Assembly: GCA_965235415.1 (NCBI GenBank)
Contig: CBDDXD010000001.1
Span: forward strand, 422,782 to 486,781
DNA: 64,000 nucleotides
Direction: 5' to 3'
Origin: Fontibacterium subtropicum
Lineage (GTDB): Bacteria > Pseudomonadota > Alphaproteobacteria > Pelagibacterales > Pelagibacteraceae
Shown: positions 17,074 to 26,670 of the stretch, one piece after another
How the letters are laid out: every line of letters starts with the position of its first letter
Position numbering within the stretch: position 1 is the first letter of the stretch
The notes under the pieces: model-generated
Told to the model about the DNA's origin: nothing
What the model saw: only the letters and a program-made list of their open reading frames with translations
Database searches by the model: none
Made by a program: the position numbers and the translations under genes

Positions 17074-17941
17074 AAAAATTTACATCTTTAAGATCTTTTA
17101 CTAAATTAGATCTTTGCTGATCACTCAAAGCAACCAAAGGTGGTCTAATATTTGACCAGTTACTATCTTCTTTAATTTTTGTAGCTTTTAAAGCTGCAAT
17201 AACGGGATATTTTTCAAAAACATCTCTAACGGTTTTTATTTTTTTATTAATTGATACTCCTTCTGTTTTGTCAAAAGTATTTATTAATTTTGCAGCCTCA
17301 ATATTTACGTTAGTAGTTGCACTAATACATCCTGCGCAACCAATATGCAGCCCATCATAAAGAAATTTTTCACTGCCTGGATAAACAATAAAATTATTTA
17401 TCTCTTTATATTTTTTAGTATTTTCGAAATTACCCGAACTGTCTTTTATTCCTGTAATTAGGTCTGAAAATTCTTTTTTAAGTCTTTTCACAAGATCTAT
17501 AGAAATTGTAACGCCACTTACCTGTGGGATATTATATAAAAAAACTCTAAGATTTTTTGATTTAACAATATTGATAATTTCTTTGTAATATTGATAAACG
17601 CCTTCATCTGAAACATTTTTATAGTAAAAAGGTGGTAACAATAAAACTGAATATATTTTATTTTCTACTGCAGTTTTGGTCAGCAAAGCTGCATCTACAA
17701 AAGAAGTATTTCCAGTTCCTAAAATTATTTTTTCTTTAGGTAAATCACTATTTGCTAATGTTTTAATTAGATTTATTTTTTCAGATACAGAAATTGAATT
17801 TGCCTCACCTGTAGTTCCTAATGGCGCCAAGCTAATATTGTTTTTTAATAAAAATTCACAATGAGAAATAAATAATTTTGTATCTATAGTTAAATCCTTT
17901 TTAAAAGGAGTTAAAACTGCTGAATAAACTGCTTTTTCCAT
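17069..17941 (-). CDS. DapA/NanA-superfamily class I aldolase (not typical DapA)
   Basis: A 290-aa TIM-barrel aldolase forming a Schiff base with pyruvate or a 2-oxo acid. The pyruvate-binding GTTGEA, catalytic Tyr in YNIP and Schiff-base Lys in GIKDSSGN are all present. True DapA has an Arg shortly after YNxP that binds the aspartate-semialdehyde carboxylate; here the run is YNIPQVSGV, without that Arg, so lysine biosynthesis is unlikely. A sugar-acid or hydroxy-oxo-acid aldolase role is more plausible. Single gene with its own hairpin terminator. Confidence 0.85.
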   Translation of the reverse strand: MEKAVYSAVLTPFKKDLTIDTKLFISHCEFLLKNNISLAPLGTTGEANSISVSEKINLIKTLANSDLPKEKIILGTGNTSFVDAALLTKTAVENKIYSVLLLPPFYYKNVSDEGVYQYYKEIINIVKSKNLRVFLYNIPQVSGVTISIDLVKRLKKEFSDLITGIKDSSGNFENTKKYKEINNFIVYPGSEKFLYDGLHIGCAGCISATTNVNIEAAKLINTFDKTEGVSINKKIKTVRDVFEKYPVIAALKATKIKEDSNWSNIRPPLVALSDQQRSNLVKDLKDVNFS

Positions 17942-18035
17942 GATTTATTTTTTAATTACCTAGGTTTTAGATATTATCTGTAAAAAAACAATAATTTAAA
18001 ATAAATATCAACAAGCGATCATCTATAAAAAATTA

Positions 18036-18966
18036 ATGAATAAAGGACTGATAATTCAGACAAGACCTGGTATTGGAGATTTGTGCATGTTTCTTCCTTA
18101 TATTCAGCAAATCAAAGATCACAATAAAGATTTTCAATTTACTTTAGTTACTAAAAAAAGAACAGCAGCAAAACAAATACTAAAGTACGAACAATCAGTT
18201 AATCAAATTGTTTATTTAGAAGATGAAATCTTAGGAATAACAAAATCAAAAATTAATAACTTTTTTAAAATATTAAATTTCATAAAAAAAAATAATTTTT
18301 CAAAAATTTATATTATGCATTTTAGTATATTCTGGTTTTTAGTAGCCAAAATATCAGATATTAAAAATAGTTTATAAATATGGAATATTTAAAAAAAATG
18401 TAGATATTTATCTAAATGCTTTAGAACAAAATAAGAGATGGCTTGAAGATAGCAATCTGTCTAGTCAAACAAATATAGCTTACCCTCAAAACAACAGTAA
18501 AAATAATAATCAAATTATTATTGGAATTGGATCTTCTGGTCCAACTAAAAAATGGCCAACAGAAAATTATATTGAGCTCATTAAAAGAATTAATAACAAA
18601 AATATTAAATTCTATTTAGCCGGTGGAAATAATGAAATTGAAAATCAAATCGCAAATAAAATTATTAATGAAGTGAAAGATAATAGAATAGAATCCTTAT
18701 GTTCTCTAAGTATCGAAGAAATAATGCCAATTATTAATTCTAGCAAATTATATATAGGTAATGATACTGGCTTCATGCATTTAAGCGCTGGTTTAAATAT
18801 TCCAGCCATAGGTCTTTTTGGAGATACACCTCTATCTTATGCAAACTATACTAAAAATATTATACCTATTATTCCTAAAAACTTTAAAACTGTAGGCCAT
18901 AATTCTATGGCTATGAACCAAATAACAATTGATCAGGTATTAAATGAAGTTAGAAAATTTATTTAA
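18036..18966 (+). pseudogene. Glycosyltransferase family 9 (heptosyltransferase-like), one frameshift
   Basis: Begins MNKGLIIQTRPGIGDLCMFL, a typical GT9 start, and stops early at 18375-18377. Shifting frame by one base within the A5 run at 18363-18367 continues directly into VYKYGIFKKNVDIYLNALEQ, then GIGSSGPTKKWP and the nucleotide-sugar site YIGNDTGFMHLSAGLNIPAI. The full product would be about 310 aa, normal for ADP-heptose:LPS transferases. One extra A explains the break. Acceptor unknown; likely cell-envelope polysaccharide. The end overlaps the convergent AsmA-like gene by eight bases. Confidence 0.82.
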
Positions 18967-19741
18967 AAGTTCTTTCTAATTTTTTTAAAGATTCTGGAGA
19001 GATTTTATTTTTTAAATTTTTTACTTTATCTTTTATTTTATTTTTTAAATCTCCTTGAATAACTTCATTATTAATATTCAATAAAACATTAGCAAAAACC
19101 ATCTGGAGAACTTCTTTAAATTTAGTAGATTTTTCGGCAGTTCCTACATTATTAAAAGACATTTTATTTAAATTAATATCTTTATTGATATCTAAAAATT
19201 CTGAAAAAGCATTTATCTTAGTGTTATTAATAGTTAGTTGATTAATTAAAAAATCTTTATTTTTTTTCTTAGATTGATTCTTGGGTTCTAATTCTTTAGA
19301 TGCCTCTATTTCTTTAGATGAAGAAGAGGCAGAATTTTTTAAAGCTGGCTTAAACAGGCTAACATTGTCTTTAACTTCTTTATTATTAATTAACACTTCA
19401 TAATACAAAGTTGCTCCATCAATATTTATATCATTTATAACAATTGTGTCTTTGAATAGACTAGTAAATGCAAAGTTTACATTAATATTTTTAATCTGAA
19501 TAATGTTCTTATTTTTAAAACCGTCTAAATTTTTAATTTCAACATTACTAATTTTAATAGAAGACCCCAAAATGCTGGTGTCTATTTTTCCAACAGAGAC
19601 CTGCTGTCCTAAAGCCTGAGTGCCTTGATCAATAATTAAATTTTTAACTATTTTATCTACTCTATAACTTAAAAAATCTAAAAATAAGAATGCTATACTT
19701 AAAAAAACTACTGAAAGGATAATAAGTTTTTTTTTATTCAT
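18959..19741 (-). CDS. AsmA-like membrane-anchored periplasmic protein
   Basis: A 260-aa protein with one N-terminal membrane anchor (about residues 5-24) and a large periplasmic part. The segment GQQVSVGKIDTSILGSSIKI followed by repeated short strands ending in polar residues resembles the N-terminal region of AsmA/DUF748 proteins, which form a beta groove at the envelope. A Ser/Glu/Lys-rich linker (about 138-163) splits the body. Much shorter than classical AsmA, so this may be a minimal relative. Role in outer-membrane lipid homeostasis is inferred from family only. Confidence 0.6.
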   Translation of the reverse strand: MNKKKLIILSVVFLSIAFLFLDFLSYRVDKIVKNLIIDQGTQALGQQVSVGKIDTSILGSSIKISNVEIKNLDGFKNKNIIQIKNINVNFAFTSLFKDTIVINDINIDGATLYYEVLINNKEVKDNVSLFKPALKNSASSSSKEIEASKELEPKNQSKKKNKDFLINQLTINNTKINAFSEFLDINKDINLNKMSFNNVGTAEKSTKFKEVLQMVFANVLLNINNEVIQGDLKNKIKDKVKNLKNKISPESLKKLERTFK

Positions 19742-19899
19742 ATAGTAAAAAGCAAGATCATAACAATTATAGGAAATAATAAAATAAAACCTATTAATTT
19801 ATTTTTAATAAAAAAATATTTTATTACTTCTAAAAAATCTTTAATGACCATTAATGTATATCAATATATAAAATTAAAATTTTATCAATATAGATTTGA

Positions 19900-21975
19900 A
19901 TGAATACGTCCATACCGAAGATAAATAAAATTCTAAACGTGGTTAAAATTCATAATGAAGAATTAATTGATAATTATTCCTGGATTAAACAAAAAAATTG
20001 GAAAGAAGTAATATTAGATCCTAATAAATTAAATACCCCAGTTAAAAAATATCTAGATGAAGAAAATTTATTTAAAGAAGAACAGCTTAAAGATATCAAG
20101 GACATAGAAAAAAAACTTTTTGAAGAATTAAAATCTAAAATCAAAAATGAGGATAATTCTGTTCCAAAAAAAGATGGGGATTATTATTATGCCTATAAAT
20201 ATAACAAAAATAGCGAATACCCAATTTATTATAGAAAAAATATTAAAAATAATTTTGAAGAAATTATTTTAGATTGTGAAAAAAAATCTAAAACACATTC
20301 TTACTTTAATGTAGCCGCTATATCACATAGTCATAATCATAAGCATCTAGCTTATAATATAGATACTAACGGCTCTGAATACTTTTCAATATTTATTGAA
20401 AACATTGAAACAAAAGAAATATTAAGTCCTGAAATAAAAAATACCACTGGCGATATTATTTGGTCTTTAGATAATAACTATATTTTCTATGTTGGATTAG
20501 ATCAAAATCATCGTCCTACAAAAGTTTTTAAACACAAAATTGGTTCTGATAGTGAAAAAGATTTGTTAATTTATGAAGAAAAAGACCCCTCTTTCTTTTG
20601 TTCTATAAATTTATCAAAAACAAAAAAATATCTATTTATTAGAACGGCAGATCACGAAACTTCTGAATATCTTTTTATCAATCTAAAATTAAATCAAACA
20701 ACGCCAATTCTTTTTAAAAAAAGAATTAAAAAAATTGAATATGACTTAGAACATCATGAAAAATTTTTTGTAATAAGCACAAATATCGATAATGCAAAAA
20801 ATTTTAAAATAATGATTAGTCATGAAGAATCTTATCAAAAATGGGAAGAATTTATTACTTATGAGAGGATTAATTTAATCTTAGATTTTATCTTATTAAA
20901 AGACTGGCTTGTAAGATTAGAAAGAACTGAAGGTTCTGAAAATATAATCATATTAAATCTTAATAATAAGAATCAACATAAAATTAGTTTTGATGAAGAA
21001 GCATATAATCTTTCATTAGATCATGGGTATGAATATGAAACAGATACATTCAGATACTCATATTCATCTCCTACCACACCAAAAAGTATTTTTGACTATG
21101 ACTGTAAGTCAAAAAAACAGGAATTAAAAAAAACTCAAGAAGTTCCTTCTGGTCACAATAAAGATGATTATATTTGCAAAAAAATATTTGCCACAGCACA
21201 TGATAATGAAAAAATTCCAATTACAATCCTTTATAAAAAAGGAATTAAATTAGATTCTAGTAATCACTTATTGCTTTATGGATATGGATCTTATGGAATA
21301 TCTATACCAAGCAATTTCTCTACTAATAGATTAAGTTTAGTTGATAGAGGAATTATCTATGCAATAGCCCATATTCGAGGTGGCAAAGAAAAAGGATATG
21401 AATGGTATGAAAATGGAAAACTTCTAAATAAAAAAAATACTTTTTTAGATTTTATAAGTTGCGCCGAAAAATTATGTGAAGATAAATATACATCTCCTAA
21501 AAAAATTATTGCTCAAGGAGGTTCTGCAGGCGGTTTATTAATGGGCTATATTGCAAATGAACGTCCAGATTTATTTCTTGGAATAATCGCGCAAGTACCT
21601 TTTGTTGATATTTGCAACACTATGCTTGATGAGGATCTGCCTTTAACTGTTACAGAAATCCCAGAATGGGGAGATATTAAAAATGATAAAAAATCTTTTC
21701 TATATGTAAAAAGTTATTCACCTTATGATAACGTAAAAAAACAAAACTACCCCCATATGTTAGTTACTGGAGGCATTTCTGATCCTAGAGTTACGTATTG
21801 GGAAATGACAAAATGGGTTGCAAAATTAAGAGAAAATAAAACAGATGATAATTTATTATTACTTCATATGAATATGACGGCTGGGCATAGTGGTGCTAGC
21901 GGACGATTTGATTATCTTAAAGAAATAGCGATGGAATATGGTTTTGTTTTAAAGATATGTAAAATGCTATCTTAA
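19900..21975 (+). CDS. ptrB: Oligopeptidase B (S9 family serine peptidase)
   Basis: A 691-aa prolyl-oligopeptidase-family enzyme that cuts short peptides, oligopeptidase B preferring Lys/Arg. The N-terminal two-thirds form the beta-propeller gate; the C-terminal alpha/beta hydrolase domain carries the nucleophile S542 in AQGGSAGGLLMGY, preceded by LLYGYGSYG and followed by the Asp loop GGISDPRV and the His in AGHSGASGRFD. No signal peptide, so cytoplasmic. The 3' end overlaps convergent gshB by nine bases. Confidence 0.93.
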   Translation: MNTSIPKINKILNVVKIHNEELIDNYSWIKQKNWKEVILDPNKLNTPVKKYLDEENLFKEEQLKDIKDIEKKLFEELKSKIKNEDNSVPKKDGDYYYAYKYNKNSEYPIYYRKNIKNNFEEIILDCEKKSKTHSYFNVAAISHSHNHKHLAYNIDTNGSEYFSIFIENIETKEILSPEIKNTTGDIIWSLDNNYIFYVGLDQNHRPTKVFKHKIGSDSEKDLLIYEEKDPSFFCSINLSKTKKYLFIRTADHETSEYLFINLKLNQTTPILFKKRIKKIEYDLEHHEKFFVISTNIDNAKNFKIMISHEESYQKWEEFITYERINLILDFILLKDWLVRLERTEGSENIIILNLNNKNQHKISFDEEAYNLSLDHGYEYETDTFRYSYSSPTTPKSIFDYDCKSKKQELKKTQEVPSGHNKDDYICKKIFATAHDNEKIPITILYKKGIKLDSSNHLLLYGYGSYGISIPSNFSTNRLSLVDRGIIYAIAHIRGGKEKGYEWYENGKLLNKKNTFLDFISCAEKLCEDKYTSPKKIIAQGGSAGGLLMGYIANERPDLFLGIIAQVPFVDICNTMLDEDLPLTVTEIPEWGDIKNDKKSFLYVKSYSPYDNVKKQNYPHMLVTGGISDPRVTYWEMTKWVAKLRENKTDDNLLLLHMNMTAGHSGASGRFDYLKEIAMEYGFVLKICKMLS

Positions 21976-22917
21976 TTTTTTTTCTACTCGATCCCAGAAA
22001 AACTTTTCTAATCTTACTCCATTTAATTTATTGATCTCTTGAATTCCAGTTGGAGAGGTTACATTAATTTCTGTTAAATAATTACCAATAACATCAATGC
22101 CTGTAAAAAATAATTTATTCTTCTTTAAGAAAGGTTTTAAAGTATGACATATCTTTTTATCTCTTCTTATTAAACCAACTTTCTTAGCAGTTCCTCCAGT
22201 ATGAAAATTAGCAGTAACACTTCCTTTTTTTGGTATTCTTGCAACAGAACCAGCATATTCACCATCTATTAAAATAATTCTTCTGTCTCCATCTTTAATT
22301 TCATTTAAATATTTTTGTATTACTATTGGCTGGTTGTATTTATTAATTAATTTTGAAATTTTCTTTTTTAAAACAACATTTGTTCCATCTAATTTTGAAA
22401 TTCCTTCACCTCCATTACCATAGAGCGGTTTAATAATTGTTTTTTTATATTTTTTTTGAAAATTAAAACACCGTTCAATATTTTTAGAAATAAGTGTAGG
22501 TGGAATGATATTTTTAAAATTGAACATTGATAATTTTTCAGGATTATCTCTGATTGATTTAGGATTATTTAAAATAAGAGTTTTATTAGAAACCATCTCA
22601 AGGAGATAAGTTGCGGTAATATAACTCATATTAAATGGCGGATCCTGTCTAACCAAAACAACATCATAATCATCAAGAAATATTTTTTGAGTTTCAAATT
22701 TTTTAAAAAAAATTTTTTTATTCGGAAATAATCTAAAAATATTACCCAAAGCAGCTACTCGTCCATTTTCGTAAATCAAATTCTCTGGTAAGTAATGGAA
22801 TAGTCTATACCCTCTTTTTTGTGCCTCTAAAGCTAAAATATATGTACTGTCTGATTTAATATTAATGGACTCAAGCGGGTCCATTTGAATGGCTATTTTA
22901 AAATGCTTCTTCATCAA
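21967..22917 (-). CDS. gshB: Glutathione synthetase
   Basis: ATP-grasp enzyme joining gamma-glutamylcysteine and glycine, the second step of glutathione synthesis. Signatures are AIQMDPLESINIKSDST at the start, VLVRQDPPFNMSYI, the ATP-grasp segment IIKPLYGNGGEGI and the terminal INVTSPTGIQEINKL. Length of 316 aa is normal. It overlaps the gshA 3' end by 20 bases, giving a gshA-gshB operon. Confidence 0.95.
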   Translation of the reverse strand: MMKKHFKIAIQMDPLESINIKSDSTYILALEAQKRGYRLFHYLPENLIYENGRVAALGNIFRLFPNKKIFFKKFETQKIFLDDYDVVLVRQDPPFNMSYITATYLLEMVSNKTLILNNPKSIRDNPEKLSMFNFKNIIPPTLISKNIERCFNFQKKYKKTIIKPLYGNGGEGISKLDGTNVVLKKKISKLINKYNQPIVIQKYLNEIKDGDRRIILIDGEYAGSVARIPKKGSVTANFHTGGTAKKVGLIRRDKKICHTLKPFLKKNKLFFTGIDVIGNYLTEINVTSPTGIQEINKLNGVRLEKFFWDRVEKKLR

Positions 22918-24289
22918 AGATTTTGAATATATCCTGTTTCCATCTAGTATTATACTTTTCTATAAGTGACTGAGCTGGTGATTTTTTATCTTTAATAAAA
23001 TTATGAATATCTTTTAGGAAAATATTCTCATCCATTCCTTTACTGTTAATCTGATTTCTATTTTTCAATCCCAAAGCTGACAAATCTACTAACTTCTTAG
23101 CATGATCAAATATTTTTTTATTTTTAATCTCAGTATCAAAACCTTTTTTTGGAACTTCTAAATATGCATTATAAATATCTTGGTAATTCCAACTTTCTAC
23201 ATATTCTAAAGCTAAATTTAATGAACTATCATCATAAAGAAGGCCAGTCCAAAATGCAGGTATTGAACATATGCCTGCTGATGAGCAAGAATCTGCAGAT
23301 CTGATCTCTAAATATTTTTTTAATCTTAATTCAGTAAAAATAGTTGATATATGATTTTCCCAATCTTGAATGGTCGGTTTTTTGTTTGGATAATTTTTTA
23401 ATTTTCCAGAAATAAAATCATTAAAACTTTCACCTGTACAATCAATATATTCATCATCCTTAATTATAAAATACATTGGAACTTTTAGTGCAAAATCAAC
23501 ATAACGTTCAAAACTATTTTCATCCTGCAAAAAAAATTCTGGAATTCCAGATCTGTTTTTATCGGTATTTTGCCAAATATGAGTTCTGTAAGATAAATAA
23601 CCATTCAACTCTTTTTCTTTAAATGGAGAATTAGAAAACAAAGATACAGCTACGGGGGTTATAGCTGCTATTAATTTTGATTTTTTTTTATAATCAGCTT
23701 CATTTAAATAATCTAAATTAACCTGCGTGGCGCAAGTTCGATGCATCATATCTAGCCCATTTCTACCAACGCTCGGCATATACTTTCTCATAATTTCATA
23801 TCTTTTTTTTGGAGACTTAAAAACATCACTTAATTTTACAATTGGTGCAAATCCATTTCCTAACAAACCAATTCCTAATTTAGCACAAACAATTTTTAAT
23901 TCTTTTAGATAAGAATTAATTTCATTGCAGGTTTGATGAATATTTTGAACAGCATCGCCTGATAATTCGAATTGTAGTCCCGGTTCTAAAGTAATATTTT
24001 TTTTATCCTTAACTAAACCTAAAATATTTTTTCCTTCTTTAATTGGTGCCCAATTGTTCTTTATAAGTTCAGAAAAAATTTTTAAAATACTAATATTGCC
24101 ATCATAAGGAATTGGATTTTTATTTTTTAAATCAAATAAAAACTTTTCATGTTCAGTTCCAATTCTCCAACTATCTTTATTTTTAGAACCTTTTAAAAAA
24201 TATTCTACTAACTGTTGCTTGTTATCTATGTGTTGCAATTTAATATCTAATTTATTTTTGGATTGGACTAATTTATTCTTTAGGATCAT
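22898..24289 (-). CDS. gshA: Glutamate-cysteine ligase (plant/alphaproteobacterial type)
   Basis: Makes gamma-glutamylcysteine from glutamate and cysteine with ATP. The GCS2-type signature appears as RIGTEHEKFLF, then LEPGLQFELSG and the His/Cys-rich run MMHRTCATQVNLDY, with EIRSADSCS later. I prefer ATG 24289 (463 aa) to a GTG at 24343, because the 18 extra residues look nonconserved and run into the promoter region shared with the divergent DUF1330 gene; neither start has a strong ribosome binding site. Forms an operon with gshB. Confidence 0.92.
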   Translation of the reverse strand: MILKNKLVQSKNKLDIKLQHIDNKQQLVEYFLKGSKNKDSWRIGTEHEKFLFDLKNKNPIPYDGNISILKIFSELIKNNWAPIKEGKNILGLVKDKKNITLEPGLQFELSGDAVQNIHQTCNEINSYLKELKIVCAKLGIGLLGNGFAPIVKLSDVFKSPKKRYEIMRKYMPSVGRNGLDMMHRTCATQVNLDYLNEADYKKKSKLIAAITPVAVSLFSNSPFKEKELNGYLSYRTHIWQNTDKNRSGIPEFFLQDENSFERYVDFALKVPMYFIIKDDEYIDCTGESFNDFISGKLKNYPNKKPTIQDWENHISTIFTELRLKKYLEIRSADSCSSAGICSIPAFWTGLLYDDSSLNLALEYVESWNYQDIYNAYLEVPKKGFDTEIKNKKIFDHAKKLVDLSALGLKNRNQINSKGMDENIFLKDIHNFIKDKKSPAQSLIEKYNTRWKQDIFKIFDEEAF

Positions 24290-24370
24290 CAAATTCAACT
24301 GAGATTGTTTTATTTTAATGTAAGAAAAAAAATATATATTCACTTAATCAAACTAAAATAGGAGAAATTC

Positions 24371-24658
24371 ATGAAAGGTTACTGGATTGCAAAATATAAA
24401 AAAGCAGAGGATGTAAAAAAATTAGGTAGTTATGCAGAAAAAGCTTTGAAAGCTATTACCGATTTTGGCGGGACTCCTTTAGTAAGAGGAGGAAAATATA
24501 TCACTCTTGAAGGTGAAGAATTTATTCGAACAGTTATTTGGGAATTTAAAGATTATGACACAGCATTAAATTGCTATAAATCTAAAAATTATCAAGAAGC
24601 ATGGTCTATAGCTAAAAATACTGTCGTTAGAGACCTTATGATCGTTGAGGGAATTTAA
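24371..24658 (+). CDS. DUF1330 family protein
   Basis: A 95-aa protein of the DUF1330 dimeric alpha-beta barrel family: it starts MKGYWIAKYKKAED, has FGGTPLVRGGKYITLEGE in the middle and ends with VWEF-like and MIVEGI strands typical of this fold. No enzymatic function is established for the family. AGGAGAAATTC lies in front of its ATG. Divergent from gshA; its 3' end overlaps the convergent DNA glycosylase gene by four bases. Confidence 0.9.
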   Translation: MKGYWIAKYKKAEDVKKLGSYAEKALKAITDFGGTPLVRGGKYITLEGEEFIRTVIWEFKDYDTALNCYKSKNYQEAWSIAKNTVVRDLMIVEGI

Positions 24659-25284
24659 TATTCAACTGGAACAGGATCTATACTTCTCCACATATACCAA
24701 GTAGCAACCGTTGTGTATGGATGCCATTTATTTTTAAAAAAATCTAACTCATCTTTTTTTAAAGGATATTCTTTTTTATAATTTTTAGAAATTGCTTTGA
24801 TTAATCCAATATCTGAAAATGGAAAAATATTTGATCGATTGAGATTAAAAATAAGAAACATTTGTGCAGTCCAAATTCCAATACCTTTAATCCTAACCAA
24901 ATGTTTAATAGCCTCTTCATCGGACATTTTATGTAAATCTTTTATATTTAATCTTTTTTCAAAGAATTCTTTTGCTATAGTTTTTAAATACAAAATTTTT
25001 TGACGTGATAATCCAATAGAGGAAAGTTTTGATCTTGGTAATTTTATTAAATTTATTGGTTTAATTTTTTTAATAACTTTTTCAAATTTTAACCATATTG
25101 AGTCTGCGGCCTTTACTGAAATTTGCTGACCTATGATCGATCTACATAATGAATAAAATGGATCATTTCTTGTAACTAAATGTCCGTCATATTGATTAAT
25201 AATTCTTGCCAATTTCTTATCTTTTTTAGATAGAAATTTCTTTGCCTCATGCCAATAATCTGGCGGATTAATTTTTTTTTTCAC
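24655..25284 (-). CDS. DNA-3-methyladenine glycosylase II (AlkA-like HhH-GPD)
   Basis: Base-excision repair glycosylase removing alkylated purines. The helix-hairpin-helix is LVRIKGIGIWTAQMFL (about residues 128-143), with the catalytic Asp following in IFPFSDIGLIKAI. At 209 aa it has the core catalytic domain without the N-terminal TATA-like domain of E. coli AlkA, as in many bacterial relatives. SIIGQQISVKAADSIW is the typical earlier helix. Its start lies one base after the stop of the upstream EamA gene, so the two are probably co-transcribed. Confidence 0.9.
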   Translation of the reverse strand: MKKKINPPDYWHEAKKFLSKKDKKLARIINQYDGHLVTRNDPFYSLCRSIIGQQISVKAADSIWLKFEKVIKKIKPINLIKLPRSKLSSIGLSRQKILYLKTIAKEFFEKRLNIKDLHKMSDEEAIKHLVRIKGIGIWTAQMFLIFNLNRSNIFPFSDIGLIKAISKNYKKEYPLKKDELDFFKNKWHPYTTVATWYMWRSIDPVPVEY

Positions 25285-25285
25285 G

Positions 25286-26155
25286 CTAACGCTTCTTATT
25301 TTTTACTTGTTCACGCTTAAATATTACAAATGAACTAATTATTATTATTATTGCTCCAATAATAGTTGTTATAGAGGGAATTTCAGAAAAAATATAATAA
25401 CCAAAAATAATTGCAGATAATACGCTTAAATATTTCAATGGTGTAATTAATGATGCGTCTGCTTTTCTGTAAGCTGTTGTCATAAATAAATTTGCAATGG
25501 ACCCGCAAATTCCAATCATACATAAATAAAAAAAATCTAAAATATTTGGCATTTTCCATTCTTCAAAAAAAAATGCTGCGGAACTGACAATTATTAACAA
25601 AGCTGTAAAATAAAAAGCTATTAAATAATCTGGTTCTGTTTTTGATAATCTTTTAATTGATACTGCAACAATGCTAAATCCAATGCAGAAAAAAATTGGA
25701 AAAATACAATATATATTAAAAACACTTGTTCCTGGTTTTGTAATAAATAATACTCCAATAAGACCTGCTATAACCGAGAACCATCTTCTATAACCAACAA
25801 CTTCTTTTAAAAAAATAATAGAAAAAATAGTTACAAATACTGGCGTTGCTTGAGCGATAGATACTACATCAGCTAATTTCATATATTTTACGCCGATAAA
25901 CGTTGAGATCATTGCAAATGTTCCAGCAAAGGCTCTAATAAAGTGCAACGTGGGTTTATTAGTTTTAAAAAAAGTAAATATTTTATTCTTCGGTATTAAA
26001 AAAAAAATAGGAATTAATCCAAACAATCCTCTAAAAAAAGCTATTTCACCAATTGGATAATGATTAGTTGTTAATTTAACTAAAATATCCATCATAGAAA
26101 AACAGATAACGCTTAATAGCATATAAAAAGAACCTGTTTTGTTAGATGATAGCAT
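25286..26155 (-). CDS. EamA/DMT-superfamily permease
   Basis: A roughly 289-aa, ten-helix inner-membrane permease with two EamA repeats. The first repeat includes AFFRGLFGLIPIFFLIP and ends LKEVVGYRRWFSVIAGLIGV, and the second carries AYRKADASLITPLKYL. I use the ATG at 26155, one codon inside a possible TTG. Substrate unknown. First gene of a two-gene unit with the DNA glycosylase, and divergent from msrA. Confidence 0.88.
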   Translation of the reverse strand: MLSSNKTGSFYMLLSVICFSMMDILVKLTTNHYPIGEIAFFRGLFGLIPIFFLIPKNKIFTFFKTNKPTLHFIRAFAGTFAMISTFIGVKYMKLADVVSIAQATPVFVTIFSIIFLKEVVGYRRWFSVIAGLIGVLFITKPGTSVFNIYCIFPIFFCIGFSIVAVSIKRLSKTEPDYLIAFYFTALLIIVSSAAFFFEEWKMPNILDFFYLCMIGICGSIANLFMTTAYRKADASLITPLKYLSVLSAIIFGYYIFSEIPSITTIIGAIIIIISSFVIFKREQVKNKKR

Positions 26156-26214
26156 CAATATATTTTACCTAAATCTTTTCATAACATATAAAAATAACTT
26201 TAATATAAAATTTT

Positions 26215-26670
26215 ATGAGCATTGCTATTTTTGCTGCTGGATGTTTTTGGGGTATAGAAAAAAAATTTGATCTTACTAAAGGTGTAATAAAAGTTGAAGT
26301 TGGTTACACTGGAGGGAAAACTAAAAATCCAACTTATGAACAAGTTTGCTATGAAGAAACGGATCACGCTGAAGCGGTAAGAATAAATTTTGATGAAAAT
26401 ATTATAACCTACAAAGAACTATTAAATGTTTTTTGGTCCTGTCATAACCCTACTACTTTGAATAGACAAGGCCCTGATATAGGCAAACAATATCGTTCAG
26501 CAATATTTTATATAAATGATAAACAAAAACTGGAAGCTGAAGAATCAAAAAGAATAATGAATAAAACTATTTATAATAATAACATTGTTACAGAAATTAC
26601 TAAATTTGATGAATTTTATTTAGCAGAAGAATATCATCAAAAATATCTAAAAAAACTTGGAAAATATTAA
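26215..26670 (+). CDS. msrA: Peptide methionine-S-sulfoxide reductase MsrA
   Basis: Repairs oxidised methionine (S-sulfoxide). The catalytic Cys is in AAGCFWGIEKKF (Cys 9), and YTGGKTKNPTYEQVCY and EYHQKYL follow as in the family. At 151 aa it is a short form, without the extra C-terminal resolving-Cys tail. Its stop overlaps the sseA start (TAATG), placing it in an operon with a sulfurtransferase, a plausible sulfur/redox pairing. Confidence 0.94.
   Translation: MSIAIFAAGCFWGIEKKFDLTKGVIKVEVGYTGGKTKNPTYEQVCYEETDHAEAVRINFDENIITYKELLNVFWSCHNPTTLNRQGPDIGKQYRSAIFYINDKQKLEAEESKRIMNKTIYNNNIVTEITKFDEFYLAEEYHQKYLKKLGKY

Noticed and set aside
17069..17941. Canonical dapA
   Set aside because: The Arg after YNxP required for aspartate-semialdehyde binding is missing.
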